From NCBI GenBank assembly GCA_934255545.1, contig CAKQOE010000026.1, positions 1 to 34,638 on the forward strand: 34,638 bases of DNA. The letters run 5' to 3'. Positions 6,388 through 15,689 of this stretch are shown in pieces. The translations under genes and the position numbers were made by a program. This DNA is from an uncultured Clostridia bacterium (GTDB lineage Bacteria; Bacillota; Clostridia; Peptostreptococcales; Anaerovoracaceae). The notes beneath the pieces are model-generated. The model was given only the letters and a program-made list of their open reading frames with translations. It made no database searches and was not told the origin of the DNA. The number at the start of each line of letters is the position of its first letter. Within the stretch, counting starts at the first letter, position 1.

Positions 6388-6477
6388 CACGCAAGGATAG
6401 GTCCAGCGGAGCGTATTCGTGACTTAAATAAATTTGATTTCTAGCCCGACAGGGTTTTTCAGGAGGTAACTAAACTG

Positions 6478-9400
6478 ATGGTAAGACGAATTTTCGTTGA
6501 GAAGAAAAAGGGTTTTGATGTTGAGGCACAGGGACTGTGCGCAGATATCAGAGTTAATCTGGGTATCACAGAACTTGAAAATGTAAGGATCATCAACCGT
6601 TATGATATGGACGGCGTGGATGACGAGCTTTATTCTAAGGTTGTATTCGGTGTATTCGCGGAGGCTGCGATCGATCATGTTTATGAGGAGACAGTCGATA
6701 TATCGGATGCAGCTTATTATTTTGCTACAGAATTCCTGCCGGGCCAGTACGATCAGCGCGCAGATTCAGCTGCGCAGTGCATACAGCTCATAAGCATGGG
6801 CAACAAGCCTGAAGTAAAGTTTGCGCGCATAGTCGCTCTTTACGGAAATATAACTGAGGAGCAGGGCGACGCGATCAGAAGCTATTGTATAAACCCTGTA
6901 GATTCTCAGATCGCTTCTATGGATAAGCCTGAAAGCCTGGCTATGGAGACTGAGATGCCGCCTGACGTTGCTGTCGTTGACGGCTTCAGGAACATGAGCG
7001 ACGACGAGATACGCGAGTACAGAGTTGCGAGCGGTTTTGCAATGAGCGATGAAGACCTTCTGTTTGTAAGAAAGCAGTTCAGCGAAGTGGAGCACAGAGA
7101 CCCGACTATAACTGAACTCAAGGTAATAGATACATACTGGTCAGACCACTGCAGACACACTACGTTCTCTACAAAGATCACTGATGTAAGCTTTGGAGAG
7201 GGCAGATACGCGCAGATCATAAAGAAGGCGTTCGACAGATATCTCGCTATCAGAGATGACCTCGGAAGAAACGACCGCGATATCACTCTTATGGATCTCG
7301 CAACTATAGGTACTAAATATGTTAAGCATCTCGGACTCGCTGATGACCTCGACGAGTCAGAAGAAATAAACGCATGCAGCATAAAGGTGACTGCAGAGGT
7401 AGACGGCAAGCCTGAGGACTGGCTCGTAATGTTCAAAAACGAGACTCACAACCATCCTACAGAAATCGAGCCTTACGGCGGTGCGGCTACATGCCTTGGC
7501 GGCGCTATAAGAGACCCGCTGTCAGGAAGAGTTTACGTTTATCAGGCTATGAGAGTTACAGGCGCGGGCGACCCTAGGACAAGCGTTGCTGACACTCTTG
7601 AGGGCAAGCTTCCTCAGAGAAAAATAACTACGAGCGCGGCTCACGGCTACAGCTCATACGGAAACCAGATCGGTATCGCTACAGGCAAGGTCGCTGAGGT
7701 TTACGATGAAGGCTATGTTGCAAAGAGAATGGAAGTCGGCGCTGTTATAGGCGCAGCTCCTGCTGCGAACGTAAGGCGTGAGAGACCGCAGCCTGGCGAC
7801 AGGATCATACTCGTAGGCGGACGTACCGGCCGTGACGGATGCGGCGGAGCTACAGGATCTTCCAAGGAGCACACTACAGAGTCTATATTGACTTGCGGCG
7901 CAGAAGTCCAGAAGGGTAATCCTCCTGTAGAGAGAAACCTCCAGAGACTTTTCAGAAGATCTGAAGTTTCTACTTTGATAAAGCGCTGCAACGACTTCGG
8001 CGCAGGCGGCGTTTCCGTAGCTATCGGCGAGCTCGCTGACAGCCTTGACATAGAGCTGGACCTCGTTCCTAAGAAGTATGAAGGCCTTGACGGTACTGAG
8101 CTCGCTATTTCAGAGTCTCAGGAGAGAATGGCTGTAGTAGTGGACGCTGCAGATGTAGACAGGTTCATAGCTGCTGCGGCAGAGGAAAACCTTGAAGCTG
8201 TTGCCGTTGCTACTGTTACAGACACTGGCAATGTAAGGATGTACTGGAGAGGAAAGTGCATACTCGACCTGAGAAGATCCTTCCTCGACACAAACGGAGT
8301 AAAACAGGAGACAGCCATCAGCGTTCCTGATTCTGATGATTATCTTAAATTATACACATCTGATGAAAGACCTCTCGAGGATATAGTAGCTGATCTTAAC
8401 TGCGCGAGCCAGAAGGGACTTGTGGAAAGATTTGACAGTACTATAGGCGCAGGCTCTGTTCTGATGCCTCTTGGCGGCAAGTATCAGCTTTCGCCTTCTG
8501 CAGGTATGGCAGCTAAGCTGCCTGTTACTGAAGGCTATACTGACACTGCTACTATCATGACATATGGTTTTAACCCTAAGGTAGCAGACCTCAGCCCGTT
8601 CCACGGTGCTGTAAACGCTGTGATCGACTCAGCTGCGCGTATCGTAGCCATGGGCGGCGACTACAGAAAGGCAAGACTTTCATTCCAGGAATATTTCGAA
8701 AAGCTCGGAACAGATCCTGAAAGATGGGGCAAGCCTTTCGGTGCTCTGCTCGGAGGCCTGCTCGCGCAGGCAGAACTGAAGATCCCTGCTATCGGCGGAA
8801 AGGACAGCATGTCAGGCACATTCATGGACATAGATGTTCCTCCTACGCTCATTTCATTCGCTGTAACTGCTTCTGACGCAGATCAGGTAGTATCTACAGA
8901 GTTCAAGAAGGCAGGCAGCACGCTCGTTCATGTGACTGCAGGAGTTGACGAGGATAAGATAGTTGATTTTGAACAGTTCAGAACTAATATGGCAAAGGTC
9001 ATAGACCTTACTGCTGCAGGCAAGGTGCTCGCTGCTGACGTAATAACTGAGGGCGGTATATTTGCTGCCGCAGTAAGAATGGCTGCAGGCAACAAGATCG
9101 GCGCAGATCTCTCAGGTGCGTCTGATGCGGCTCTCAGAAATATAGACTGCGGCGGACTTATCATAGAAATAGACGCTTCTGAAGACGCTGACGCGCTTTT
9201 CGCAGGCACAAAGTATGAGATCATCGGTAAGACTACAGAGGAAAAGGCAATAAAGGCTGAGGGTAAGGAATTCGACCTCGAAAAGCTGATCGCAGGCTGG
9301 ACTGCGCCGCTTGAAAGCGTATTCCCTACAAAGGCTAAGGAAGACGATGCTCCTATAAAGGCTTATGAGTTCAAGGAAAGAAATATCTGTAAGCCTGCCA

Positions 9401-10209
9401 TCAAGATCGCAAAGCCGCGTATATTCATCCCTGCGTTCCCTGGAACTAACTGCGAGATGGACAGCAAGCGCGCGTTCGATAGAGCGGGCGGTGATGCAGT
9501 GATCCAGAATATTACAAATATGGATCCGCAGTCTCTCGATGAGTCTATCAAAAAGATGGTGGAAAATATAAAGCAGAGCCAGATCATCATGATCCCGGGC
9601 GGCTTCAGCGGCGGCGACGAGCCTGACGGTTCTGCAAAGTTCATAACTGCTGTATTCAGGAACCCTGCAGTAAGCGAAGCCGTAGCAGACCTGCTCGAAA
9701 ACAGAGACGGCCTGATGCTCGGCATCTGCAACGGTTTCCAGGCTCTCATAAAGCTGGGACTCGTTCCTTACGGAAAGATAACAGACATGAAGGACGACAG
9801 CGCTACGCTGACGTACAACAGCATCGGCAGACACGCTTCATGCCTCGTTCATACAAGAGTAGCTTCTGTCAAGTCTCCTTGGATGGCTGCGAACGAAGTG
9901 GGCGATATCCATGTAGTTCCTGTTTCACACGGCGAGGGCAGATTTATCGCGTCTGACGAGCTCATAGCCCAGCTCGCTGCTAACGGTCAGATCGCTACAC
10001 AGTACGTTGATCCTGACGGAGTTCCTACATCGGATATCGCGTACAATCCTAACAACTCAAACCAGGCTATCGAGGGTATATTCTCGCCTGACGGCAGAGT
10101 ATTCGGAAAGATGGGCCACTCTGAGCGTATAGGAAGAAACCTTTACAGAAACGTTCCTGGCAATAACGACCAGAAGCTGTTTGAGTCAGGCGTAAAGTAT
10201 TTCGGATAA
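6478..10209 (+). CDS. purL: Phosphoribosylformylglycinamidine synthase, single-chain
   Basis: This enzyme makes FGAM from FGAR, glutamine and ATP, the fourth step of purine synthesis. At 1243 residues it is the large fused type, combining PurS-like, PurL and PurQ parts in one polypeptide. The synthetase part has YWSDHCRHTTF near residue 220 and the ATP site ETHNHPTEIEPYGGAATCLG near 322-341. The C-terminal class I glutaminase begins near IFIPAFPGTNCEMD and has the nucleophile Cys1084 (LGICNGFQ) with His1151 and Glu1153 (SHGEGRF), so the catalytic triad is intact. AGGAGG lies 11 bases before the ATG. It is the first gene of the purine cluster, 182 bases ahead of purE. Confidence 0.97.
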   Translation: MVRRIFVEKKKGFDVEAQGLCADIRVNLGITELENVRIINRYDMDGVDDELYSKVVFGVFAEAAIDHVYEETVDISDAAYYFATEFLPGQYDQRADSAAQCIQLISMGNKPEVKFARIVALYGNITEEQGDAIRSYCINPVDSQIASMDKPESLAMETEMPPDVAVVDGFRNMSDDEIREYRVASGFAMSDEDLLFVRKQFSEVEHRDPTITELKVIDTYWSDHCRHTTFSTKITDVSFGEGRYAQIIKKAFDRYLAIRDDLGRNDRDITLMDLATIGTKYVKHLGLADDLDESEEINACSIKVTAEVDGKPEDWLVMFKNETHNHPTEIEPYGGAATCLGGAIRDPLSGRVYVYQAMRVTGAGDPRTSVADTLEGKLPQRKITTSAAHGYSSYGNQIGIATGKVAEVYDEGYVAKRMEVGAVIGAAPAANVRRERPQPGDRIILVGGRTGRDGCGGATGSSKEHTTESILTCGAEVQKGNPPVERNLQRLFRRSEVSTLIKRCNDFGAGGVSVAIGELADSLDIELDLVPKKYEGLDGTELAISESQERMAVVVDAADVDRFIAAAAEENLEAVAVATVTDTGNVRMYWRGKCILDLRRSFLDTNGVKQETAISVPDSDDYLKLYTSDERPLEDIVADLNCASQKGLVERFDSTIGAGSVLMPLGGKYQLSPSAGMAAKLPVTEGYTDTATIMTYGFNPKVADLSPFHGAVNAVIDSAARIVAMGGDYRKARLSFQEYFEKLGTDPERWGKPFGALLGGLLAQAELKIPAIGGKDSMSGTFMDIDVPPTLISFAVTASDADQVVSTEFKKAGSTLVHVTAGVDEDKIVDFEQFRTNMAKVIDLTAAGKVLAADVITEGGIFAAAVRMAAGNKIGADLSGASDAALRNIDCGGLIIEIDASEDADALFAGTKYEIIGKTTEEKAIKAEGKEFDLEKLIAGWTAPLESVFPTKAKEDDAPIKAYEFKERNICKPAIKIAKPRIFIPAFPGTNCEMDSKRAFDRAGGDAVIQNITNMDPQSLDESIKKMVENIKQSQIIMIPGGFSGGDEPDGSAKFITAVFRNPAVSEAVADLLENRDGLMLGICNGFQALIKLGLVPYGKITDMKDDSATLTYNSIGRHASCLVHTRVASVKSPWMAANEVGDIHVVPVSHGEGRFIASDELIAQLAANGQIATQYVDPDGVPTSDIAYNPNNSNQAIEGIFSPDGRVFGKMGHSERIGRNLYRNVPGNNDQKLFESGVKYFG

Positions 10210-10391
10210 ATATAAAAGTAATAAAACAGTAAGCGGCGGCGCCTCGCAGCACCGGATGACCGTCCCGCGAGGGACGCAAAAGCAGCGCCCGATGACGAGC
10301 GCGTACGGCGTATGCATAAGCGCTGCCTGTAAACTGTTTGATATATTAAAATTTTATTATTAAATATATTGATAATGAAAGGAATCGAAAA
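10210..10391 (+). other. purL-purE spacer with GC-rich hairpin
   Basis: This 182-base spacer has a GC-rich first half with a CGTCCC-GCGA-GGGACG hairpin (10261-10276) lacking a T run, and an AT-rich second half. The second half includes TGTTTGATATA (10336-10346), which resembles TGTTTGATACA in the purF-purM spacer. It may hold an internal promoter or processing site; no gene is seen. Confidence 0.5.
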
Positions 10392-10874
10392 ATGAAAGTC
10401 GGAATTGTAATGGGAAGCAAGTCAGACTATCCGGTCGTTGAAAGAGCGGAAAAGATACTGGCTGATTTTGGAGTTGAATTCGTAACACGCGTTATATCAG
10501 CGCACAGAACGCCTAAGGCTGCAGAGCAGTTTGCTTCAGGCGCAGAGGCTGATGGCATAGAGGTCATCATCGCAGCTGCCGGAAAAGCGGCTCATCTCGG
10601 CGGAGTGCTCGCTGCGTACACGCCGCTTCCTGTAATAGGCCTGCCTGTCAAGTCTTCTACACTTGACGGTCTTGATTCGCTGCTCTCTATAGTCCAGATG
10701 CCGAAGGGCGTTCCTGTAGCTACAGTTGCGATAGACGGTGCTGAAAACGCGGGTATACTCGCTGTCCAGATACTTTCTGTAAAGTATCCTGAGCTCAGAC
10801 AGGCTATGAAGGACTACAAGGCAAAGATGGAAGCCGACATAATGGCGATAGACGCTGAATTTTCAGGCAAATAG
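10392..10874 (+). CDS. purE: 5-(carboxyamino)imidazole ribonucleotide mutase
   Basis: PurE (160 residues) rearranges N5-CAIR to CAIR. The N-terminus VGIVMGSKSDYPVVERA carries the GSxSD phosphate-binding loop, and VISAHRTP is the signature histidine motif. Next come AAAGKAAHLGGVLAAYTPLPVIGLPV and PKGVPVATVAI. The length and motifs are those of class I bacterial PurE. No purK gene lies nearby, so N5-CAIR would need a PurK encoded elsewhere, or the enzyme could act as a class II-type AIR carboxylase using CO2, which some anaerobes do. AAAGGAA sits about 8 bases before the ATG. Confidence 0.95.
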   Translation: MKVGIVMGSKSDYPVVERAEKILADFGVEFVTRVISAHRTPKAAEQFASGAEADGIEVIIAAAGKAAHLGGVLAAYTPLPVIGLPVKSSTLDGLDSLLSIVQMPKGVPVATVAIDGAENAGILAVQILSVKYPELRQAMKDYKAKMEADIMAIDAEFSGK

Positions 10875-10942
10875 CAAATAACTGATCAATTTTAATAAAT
10901 TGTTGATATGATCGAATTCGGGAAGGAAAAAGCAATACAATA

Positions 10943-12409
10943 ATGAACAGCTGTAAAAACTGGGAAGCAGAACTTGCTGAACTTTTAGACGACGACAAAT
11001 TTCATGACGAGTGCGGCGTAGTCGGCATTTCGTCTCCGGGTGCTTCAAATATAGCGAAGGACGTTTATTTCGGCCTTCACTCTCTGCAGCACAGAGGACA
11101 GGAAAGCGCAGGTATAGCGTCAAACATGTTCGGAAATATAAACTACTATAAGGACATGGGACTCGTACAGGAGGTCTTTAACGATGATATCATGAAGACT
11201 CTTCCGGGCGATATATGCATCGGACACGTAAGATATTCGACAGCAGGCGAGAGCCACGTTACGAACGCTCAGCCGCTCGTCGTATACTCAAAGATGGGTT
11301 CGCTTGCGCTTGCGCACAACGGTACGCTTGTGAACGCACAGATACTGCGTGACGAGATGCAGGACGACGGATATATATTCCAGACGTCTATAGATACTGA
11401 GATAATCGCCGCACTCATAGCGAGACATCTCAGAGAGAATACCGTAGAAGAGGCCGTAAGCAAAGCGTGCAACACAGTAAAGGGCGCGTTCGCTCTCGTT
11501 ATCACGACGGGTGAAAAGCTCATAGGCGTAAGAGATCCTAACGGTATCAGACCTTTATGCCTCGGAAAGACTGCATCAGGCTATATACTTTCGTCAGAAA
11601 GCTGCGTATTCCCACTTCAGGGAGCGACATACGTAAGAGACATAAAGCCGGGCGAGATGGTAGTTATCGAAAACAATGAGATAACATCAATAATGTACAA
11701 TGAAAATGCTCCGAGAAAGGTATGTTCGTTCGAGTATGTATATTTTGCAAGGACAGACAGCCATATGGAAGACAAGAGCATATACATGACGCGCCGTGAA
11801 GCGGGCCGCATACTCGCAAGAAACGACGATGTGGAAGCAGATCTCGTTATCGCAGTTCCTGACTCAGGCACTGTAGCAGCCATAGGATATGCAGAGGAAT
11901 CAGGCATACCGTTCGGCGAAGGCCTCGTAAAGAACAGATACGTAGGACGTACATTCATACAGCCTACTCAGGAGATGCGCGAGCTCAGCGTAAAGATGAA
12001 GCTCAACGTCCTTGAGGAAAATATCCGCGGCAAAAGAGTAGTAGTCATAGACGACTCAATAGTAAGAGGAACTACGAGCGGCAAGATCGTCAAGATGCTC
12101 AAGGAAGGTGGAGCCGCTGAGGTCCACATGAGGATCAGTTCGCCTCCTGTAACTCACTCATGCTACATGGGCATAGACACGCCTGACAAAAAGAACCTCA
12201 TGGCTGCCAACATGACTATAGACGAGATGTGCAGACACATAGGCGCGGATTCGCTTGCGTTCCTGCCGGTAGAGGGACTTCACGAGTGCATAGGTCTCGG
12301 TGACGAGATATGCACGGCGTGCTTCACAGGCGATTACCCTGTAGAGCTCTTTGACATAGAGTACCAGGAGCACCGCAAGGACAGAACATTCGTAGGCGAA
12401 TACGACTGA
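10943..12409 (+). CDS. purF: Amidophosphoribosyltransferase
   Basis: PurF (488 residues) commits PRPP to purine synthesis by transferring the amide nitrogen of glutamine. The Ntn-hydrolase nucleophile is Cys24 in FHDECGVVGI, so a 23-residue propeptide must be cleaved; this is longer than the 11 residues I recall for Bacillus subtilis. The PRPP loop VVVIDDSIVRGTTS starts near residue 366. Cysteines matching the oxygen-sensitive [4Fe-4S] cluster of Bacillus-type PurF are present (RKVCSFEY, HSCYMGID, ICTACFTG). That type is inhibited by end-product nucleotides. GGGAAGGAA precedes the ATG by about 13 bases. It lies 68 bases after purE. Confidence 0.97.
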   Translation: MNSCKNWEAELAELLDDDKFHDECGVVGISSPGASNIAKDVYFGLHSLQHRGQESAGIASNMFGNINYYKDMGLVQEVFNDDIMKTLPGDICIGHVRYSTAGESHVTNAQPLVVYSKMGSLALAHNGTLVNAQILRDEMQDDGYIFQTSIDTEIIAALIARHLRENTVEEAVSKACNTVKGAFALVITTGEKLIGVRDPNGIRPLCLGKTASGYILSSESCVFPLQGATYVRDIKPGEMVVIENNEITSIMYNENAPRKVCSFEYVYFARTDSHMEDKSIYMTRREAGRILARNDDVEADLVIAVPDSGTVAAIGYAEESGIPFGEGLVKNRYVGRTFIQPTQEMRELSVKMKLNVLEENIRGKRVVVIDDSIVRGTTSGKIVKMLKEGGAAEVHMRISSPPVTHSCYMGIDTPDKKNLMAANMTIDEMCRHIGADSLAFLPVEGLHECIGLGDEICTACFTGDYPVELFDIEYQEHRKDRTFVGEYD

Positions 12410-12604
12410 TAAACTGTTTTCATAAATAAAATAATAAAGTCCTGCAGGCGTGCGGGAGCACGCGTTATCGCGCGTCACCGCGCGCCCGGACCATATACGG
12501 ACGATATGCGCAAAGCGCAAAAACACGCGCACACTGCGTATTTATCCGCGATAAATTTGTTTGATACAATATTGCTTTAACATAAATTAAAAAGAGGTAG
12601 AAAA
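12410..12604 (+). other. purF-purM spacer with GC-rich hairpins
   Basis: This 195-base spacer contains a GCGTGC-GGGA-GCACGC hairpin (12448-12463), further GCGC-rich inverted repeats, and TGTTTGATACA (about 12559-12569) in its AT-rich end. It has the same GC-rich-then-AT-rich layout as the purL-purE and purD-flavin reductase spacers. I see no gene. Confidence 0.5.
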
Positions 12605-13654
12605 ATGGACGAAAAGCTTACGTACAAAGACGCCGGCGTTGATACAAAAGAAGGCGGCAGAGCTGTTGAGCTTATGAAGGATCACGTAAAGAGAACATTC
12701 AACGAAAGCGTTCTCACAGGACTTGGCAGCTTCGGCAGCCTTTATCAGCTGAACCTCAGCGGCATGACTGAGCCGGTCCTCGTTTCAGGAACTGACGGCG
12801 TAGGAACGAAGCTGAAGATCGCATTCCTTACAGACAAGCACGATACAGTAGGTCAGGACTGCGTGGCAATGTGCGTTAACGACATAGTATGCCAGGGCGC
12901 TGCTCCGCTGTTTTTCCTTGATTATATAGCTACAGGAAAGGTACAGGCAGAAAAGATAGCTGATATCGTAAAGGGCATAGCTGACGGCTGCGTGCTTTCA
13001 GACTGTGCGCTCGTAGGTGGAGAAACTGCTGAGATGCCTTCATTCTACGACGATGACGAGTACGATATGGCTGGATTTGCTGTAGGTATCGTAGACAAGA
13101 AAAAGATCATAGACGGCAGCAAGGTAGCTGAAGGAAACGTTATCATAGGTCTTCCTTCAAGCGGCATACACAGCAACGGATATTCTCTCGTAAGAAAGGT
13201 ATTTTTCGACAAGATGAACATGGATGTTGCTGACTACGTAGAAGAGCTCGACGATACTCTCGGCGGCGCTCTCATCACTCCTACAAGGATCTACGTACGT
13301 CCTGCAAAGGCTGTATTTGAAAAGTACACTGTAAACGGCGTAGTTCACATCACAGGCGGCGGCTTCTATGAAAATATCCCTCGCATCCTCCCTGACGGAC
13401 TCTGCGCTGAGATCACTACAGGAACATGGAAAGTCCTTCCTATATTCAAGTACATAAAGAAGTGCGGAAATATAGAACCGAGAGAAATGTTCTCTACATT
13501 CAACATGGGTATCGGCATGATGATGGTAGTAGACGAAAAGGACGCTGAAGGCGTAATGAGCATCCTCAAGGCAGAGGGTGAGGATCCGTCAATAATAGGC
13601 CGCATAGTAAAGGGCGAAGGCGTTACTGTCATTCACGACGGTAAGGCGTTATAG
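12605..13654 (+). CDS. purM: Phosphoribosylformylglycinamidine cyclo-ligase (AIR synthetase)
   Basis: PurM (349 residues) closes the imidazole ring, converting FGAM to AIR with ATP. The glycine-rich motif SGTDGVGTKLK is at about residues 61-71. Family motifs QDCVAMCVNDIVCQGAAPLFFLDY, VGGETAEMP, GLPSSGIHSNGYSLVRK and HITGGGFYENIPRIL follow in order. Length matches the usual 340-350. AAAGAGGTAG precedes the ATG. It acts directly after PurL in the pathway and is followed by purN after 26 bases. Confidence 0.96.
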   Translation: MDEKLTYKDAGVDTKEGGRAVELMKDHVKRTFNESVLTGLGSFGSLYQLNLSGMTEPVLVSGTDGVGTKLKIAFLTDKHDTVGQDCVAMCVNDIVCQGAAPLFFLDYIATGKVQAEKIADIVKGIADGCVLSDCALVGGETAEMPSFYDDDEYDMAGFAVGIVDKKKIIDGSKVAEGNVIIGLPSSGIHSNGYSLVRKVFFDKMNMDVADYVEELDDTLGGALITPTRIYVRPAKAVFEKYTVNGVVHITGGGFYENIPRILPDGLCAEITTGTWKVLPIFKYIKKCGNIEPREMFSTFNMGIGMMMVVDEKDAEGVMSILKAEGEDPSIIGRIVKGEGVTVIHDGKAL

Positions 13655-13680
13655 TATCCGCATAAGAAAGGGCTCGGCAT

Positions 13681-14274
13681 ATGAAAAATATAACAGTACT
13701 CGTTTCAGGCGGCGGAACAAATTTCCAGGCGCTCATAGACAATATAGAAAACGGCTTCATAGAAAACGGCAGGATAGCGCTCCTTATCTCAAGCAATCCT
13801 GACGCATTTGCCATAAAGCGCGCTGAAGCTCACGGCATAAAGTGCGCCGTTATAGGAAAGAAGAACATCCCGGATGATGCAAGACGCACAGAAAAGCTCC
13901 TGAAGCTTTTAAAGTCTGAAAGCACAGACCTTATAGTGCTCGCAGGCTACATGAGCGTACTGCCTCCTGAGATAATAGAAGAATACAGAAACAAGATCAT
14001 AAATATACATCCGTCACTCATCCCGAAGTACTGCGGACTCGGCATGTACGGCCACCACGTTCACGAGGCTGTGCTCGCTGCAGGCGAGAAGGAGTCAGGA
14101 GCTACAGTTCATTTCGTTGATGAGGGCGTTGACACAGGAAAGATCATACTTCAGAAGTCAGTAAGGGTGGAGGAAGGCGATACGCCTGAGACTCTTGCGG
14201 CGAGAGTACTTGAAGTGGAACACGAGATACTGCCTCTGGCTGTAAAGATGTTCTGCAACGACGAAAAAATGTAG
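13681..14274 (+). CDS. purN: Phosphoribosylglycinamide formyltransferase
   Basis: PurN (197 residues) formylates GAR with 10-formyl-tetrahydrofolate. It begins with the phosphate loop VLVSGGGTNFQALID. The catalytic set is visible as N108 and H110 (NIHPSLIP) and D151 (VDEGVDTGKI). The genes purM, purN and purD are spaced 26 bases apart and look cotranscribed. The common partner purH, often found between purN and purD, is absent. Confidence 0.95.
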   Translation: MKNITVLVSGGGTNFQALIDNIENGFIENGRIALLISSNPDAFAIKRAEAHGIKCAVIGKKNIPDDARRTEKLLKLLKSESTDLIVLAGYMSVLPPEIIEEYRNKIINIHPSLIPKYCGLGMYGHHVHEAVLAAGEKESGATVHFVDEGVDTGKIILQKSVRVEEGDTPETLAARVLEVEHEILPLAVKMFCNDEKM

Positions 14275-14300
14275 TTTAATATAACGGAGGAACAGAGATA

Positions 14301-15563
14301 ATGAAGATTCTTGTAGTCGGAAGCGGCGGCAGGGAGCACGCTATAGCGTGGAAGCTTGCTCAGAGCGACAGGGTAGACAAGATATACTGCGCTCCGGGCA
14401 ACGCAGGTATAGCGCAGGTAGCAGAATGCGTTCCTGTAAAGGCTGAAGACATAGAAGGCATAAGAGATTTCGCAAAGGCCAATGATATAGATATGGCGGT
14501 CATAGGACCTGAAGTACCGCTCTCAATGGGCATAACCGACGTACTGCAGGCAGAGGGCATAAGAGTATTCGGACCTGACAGGAACTGCTCGCAGCTTGAG
14601 GGAAGCAAATCGTTCACAAAGGCGTTCCTTGCTCGTCATAACATACCTACAGCAGGATACAGGGAATACACCGATATAGACGCACTCAAGGCAGATATTG
14701 GCATTTTCGGATTTCCTATGGTCATAAAGGCCGACGGCCTCGCTGCCGGAAAGGGCGTTGTCATAGCAGAGGATGCTGAGTCTGCAGCAAAAGCGATAGA
14801 CGAGATGATGGGCGACAGGATATTCGGCGACGCTGCTGACCTTATCGTCGTAGAAGAATATCTCACAGGCATAGAAGCATCCATGCTCTGCTTCGTTGAC
14901 GGCAATGTGATAGTGCCGATGGAATCGGCGCAGGATTACAAGAGAGTATTTGACGGTGATAAGGGCCCTAATACAGGCGGCATGGGAACGTACTCTCCGA
15001 GCCTTATATTCACGCCTGAACTCGAAGCGCAGATACGCGACCGCATACTTGAACCTACCATGAATGGATTCAAGGAAGACGGACTCGATTTCCACGGAGT
15101 TCTTTTCGTAGGCCTCATGATAACGGATGAAGGTCCGAAGGTCATAGAATTCAACAACCGTTTCGGAGATCCTGAAACTCAGTCAGTCCTTATGAGGCTT
15201 GACTCTGACCTTTCAGAGATATTTGACGCGTGCATAGACGGAACTCTCGATAAGATCGACATAAAGTGGAGTGACAGGCGCGCTGTATGTGTAGTCCTTG
15301 CTTCAGGCGGATATCCGGGAAGCTACGAAAAGGGCAAAGTTATAAGCGGCCTTGACGACGTTGACGATGATGTTGTGGTATTCCACGCAGGCACTGCGGA
15401 AAAGGACGGCAATATCGTGACTGCAGGAGGCAGAGTGCTCGGCGTTACAGCTACAGGCGCAACTAATGACGAAGCACGCGCAAAGGCGTTTGCAAACGTT
15501 GAAAAGATAACGTTTGAGGGTGCTCAGTACAGACGTGACATAGGAAAGATAAACAGAAAGTAA
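14301..15563 (+). CDS. purD: Phosphoribosylamine-glycine ligase (GAR synthetase)
   Basis: PurD (420 residues) joins glycine to phosphoribosylamine, the second step of the pathway. The N-terminal domain has VVGSGGREHAIAWKLAQS. The ATP-grasp fold follows, with MVIKADGLAAGKGVV, VVEEYLTGIEASMLCF, GPNTGGMGTYSPS and FNNRFGDPETQ. All expected motifs and normal length are present. CGGAGGAACAG is a clear Shine-Dalgarno region. It is the last gene of the purine cluster; the following spacer holds a compact GC hairpin (15588-15604) without a T tract. Confidence 0.97.
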   Translation: MKILVVGSGGREHAIAWKLAQSDRVDKIYCAPGNAGIAQVAECVPVKAEDIEGIRDFAKANDIDMAVIGPEVPLSMGITDVLQAEGIRVFGPDRNCSQLEGSKSFTKAFLARHNIPTAGYREYTDIDALKADIGIFGFPMVIKADGLAAGKGVVIAEDAESAAKAIDEMMGDRIFGDAADLIVVEEYLTGIEASMLCFVDGNVIVPMESAQDYKRVFDGDKGPNTGGMGTYSPSLIFTPELEAQIRDRILEPTMNGFKEDGLDFHGVLFVGLMITDEGPKVIEFNNRFGDPETQSVLMRLDSDLSEIFDACIDGTLDKIDIKWSDRRAVCVVLASGGYPGSYEKGKVISGLDDVDDDVVVFHAGTAEKDGNIVTAGGRVLGVTATGATNDEARAKAFANVEKITFEGAQYRRDIGKINRK

Positions 15564-15587
15564 GCAACGCAGAAAATACATCCTGTG

Positions 15588-15604
15588 CAGGCGCCGGGCG
15601 CCTG
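15588..15604 (+). other. Compact palindromic hairpin after purD
   Basis: CAGGCGCC and GGCGCCTG are perfectly complementary around one G, making a 17-base near-palindrome. No T run follows, so it is not a standard terminator. It may stabilise the purD 3' end or be a protein-binding site. Confidence 0.5.
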
Positions 15605-15689
15605 ATAACGGAGAGTATTCATTCGGCCCGTAACGCTGTTTATCTGATAATAAATATTTGATGCTTTAAAAGAGTATTGTAAGATCATT

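Larger units (their letters stand above)
6012..6477 (+). other. Gene-free hairpin-repeat zone between TnpB element and purL
   Basis: I see no gene here. The stretch begins with the presumed guide target, then a promoter candidate (6024-6052). Inverted repeats follow: a CCTTCCGGAAGG palindrome near 6092, the GGCAGC-TAC-GCTGCC hairpin (6221-6235), and the shared hairpin modules at 6271-6300, 6311-6341 and 6351-6387. The block from about 6210 to 6390 is a rearranged relative of 250-420. No purine-riboswitch core or PurBox-like site was recognised. Confidence 0.65.

Noticed and set aside
6440..6460. Attenuator-like GCCC-GACA-GGG followed by TTTTT before purL
   Set aside because: The stem is only about 4-5 pairs and would be too weak for termination.
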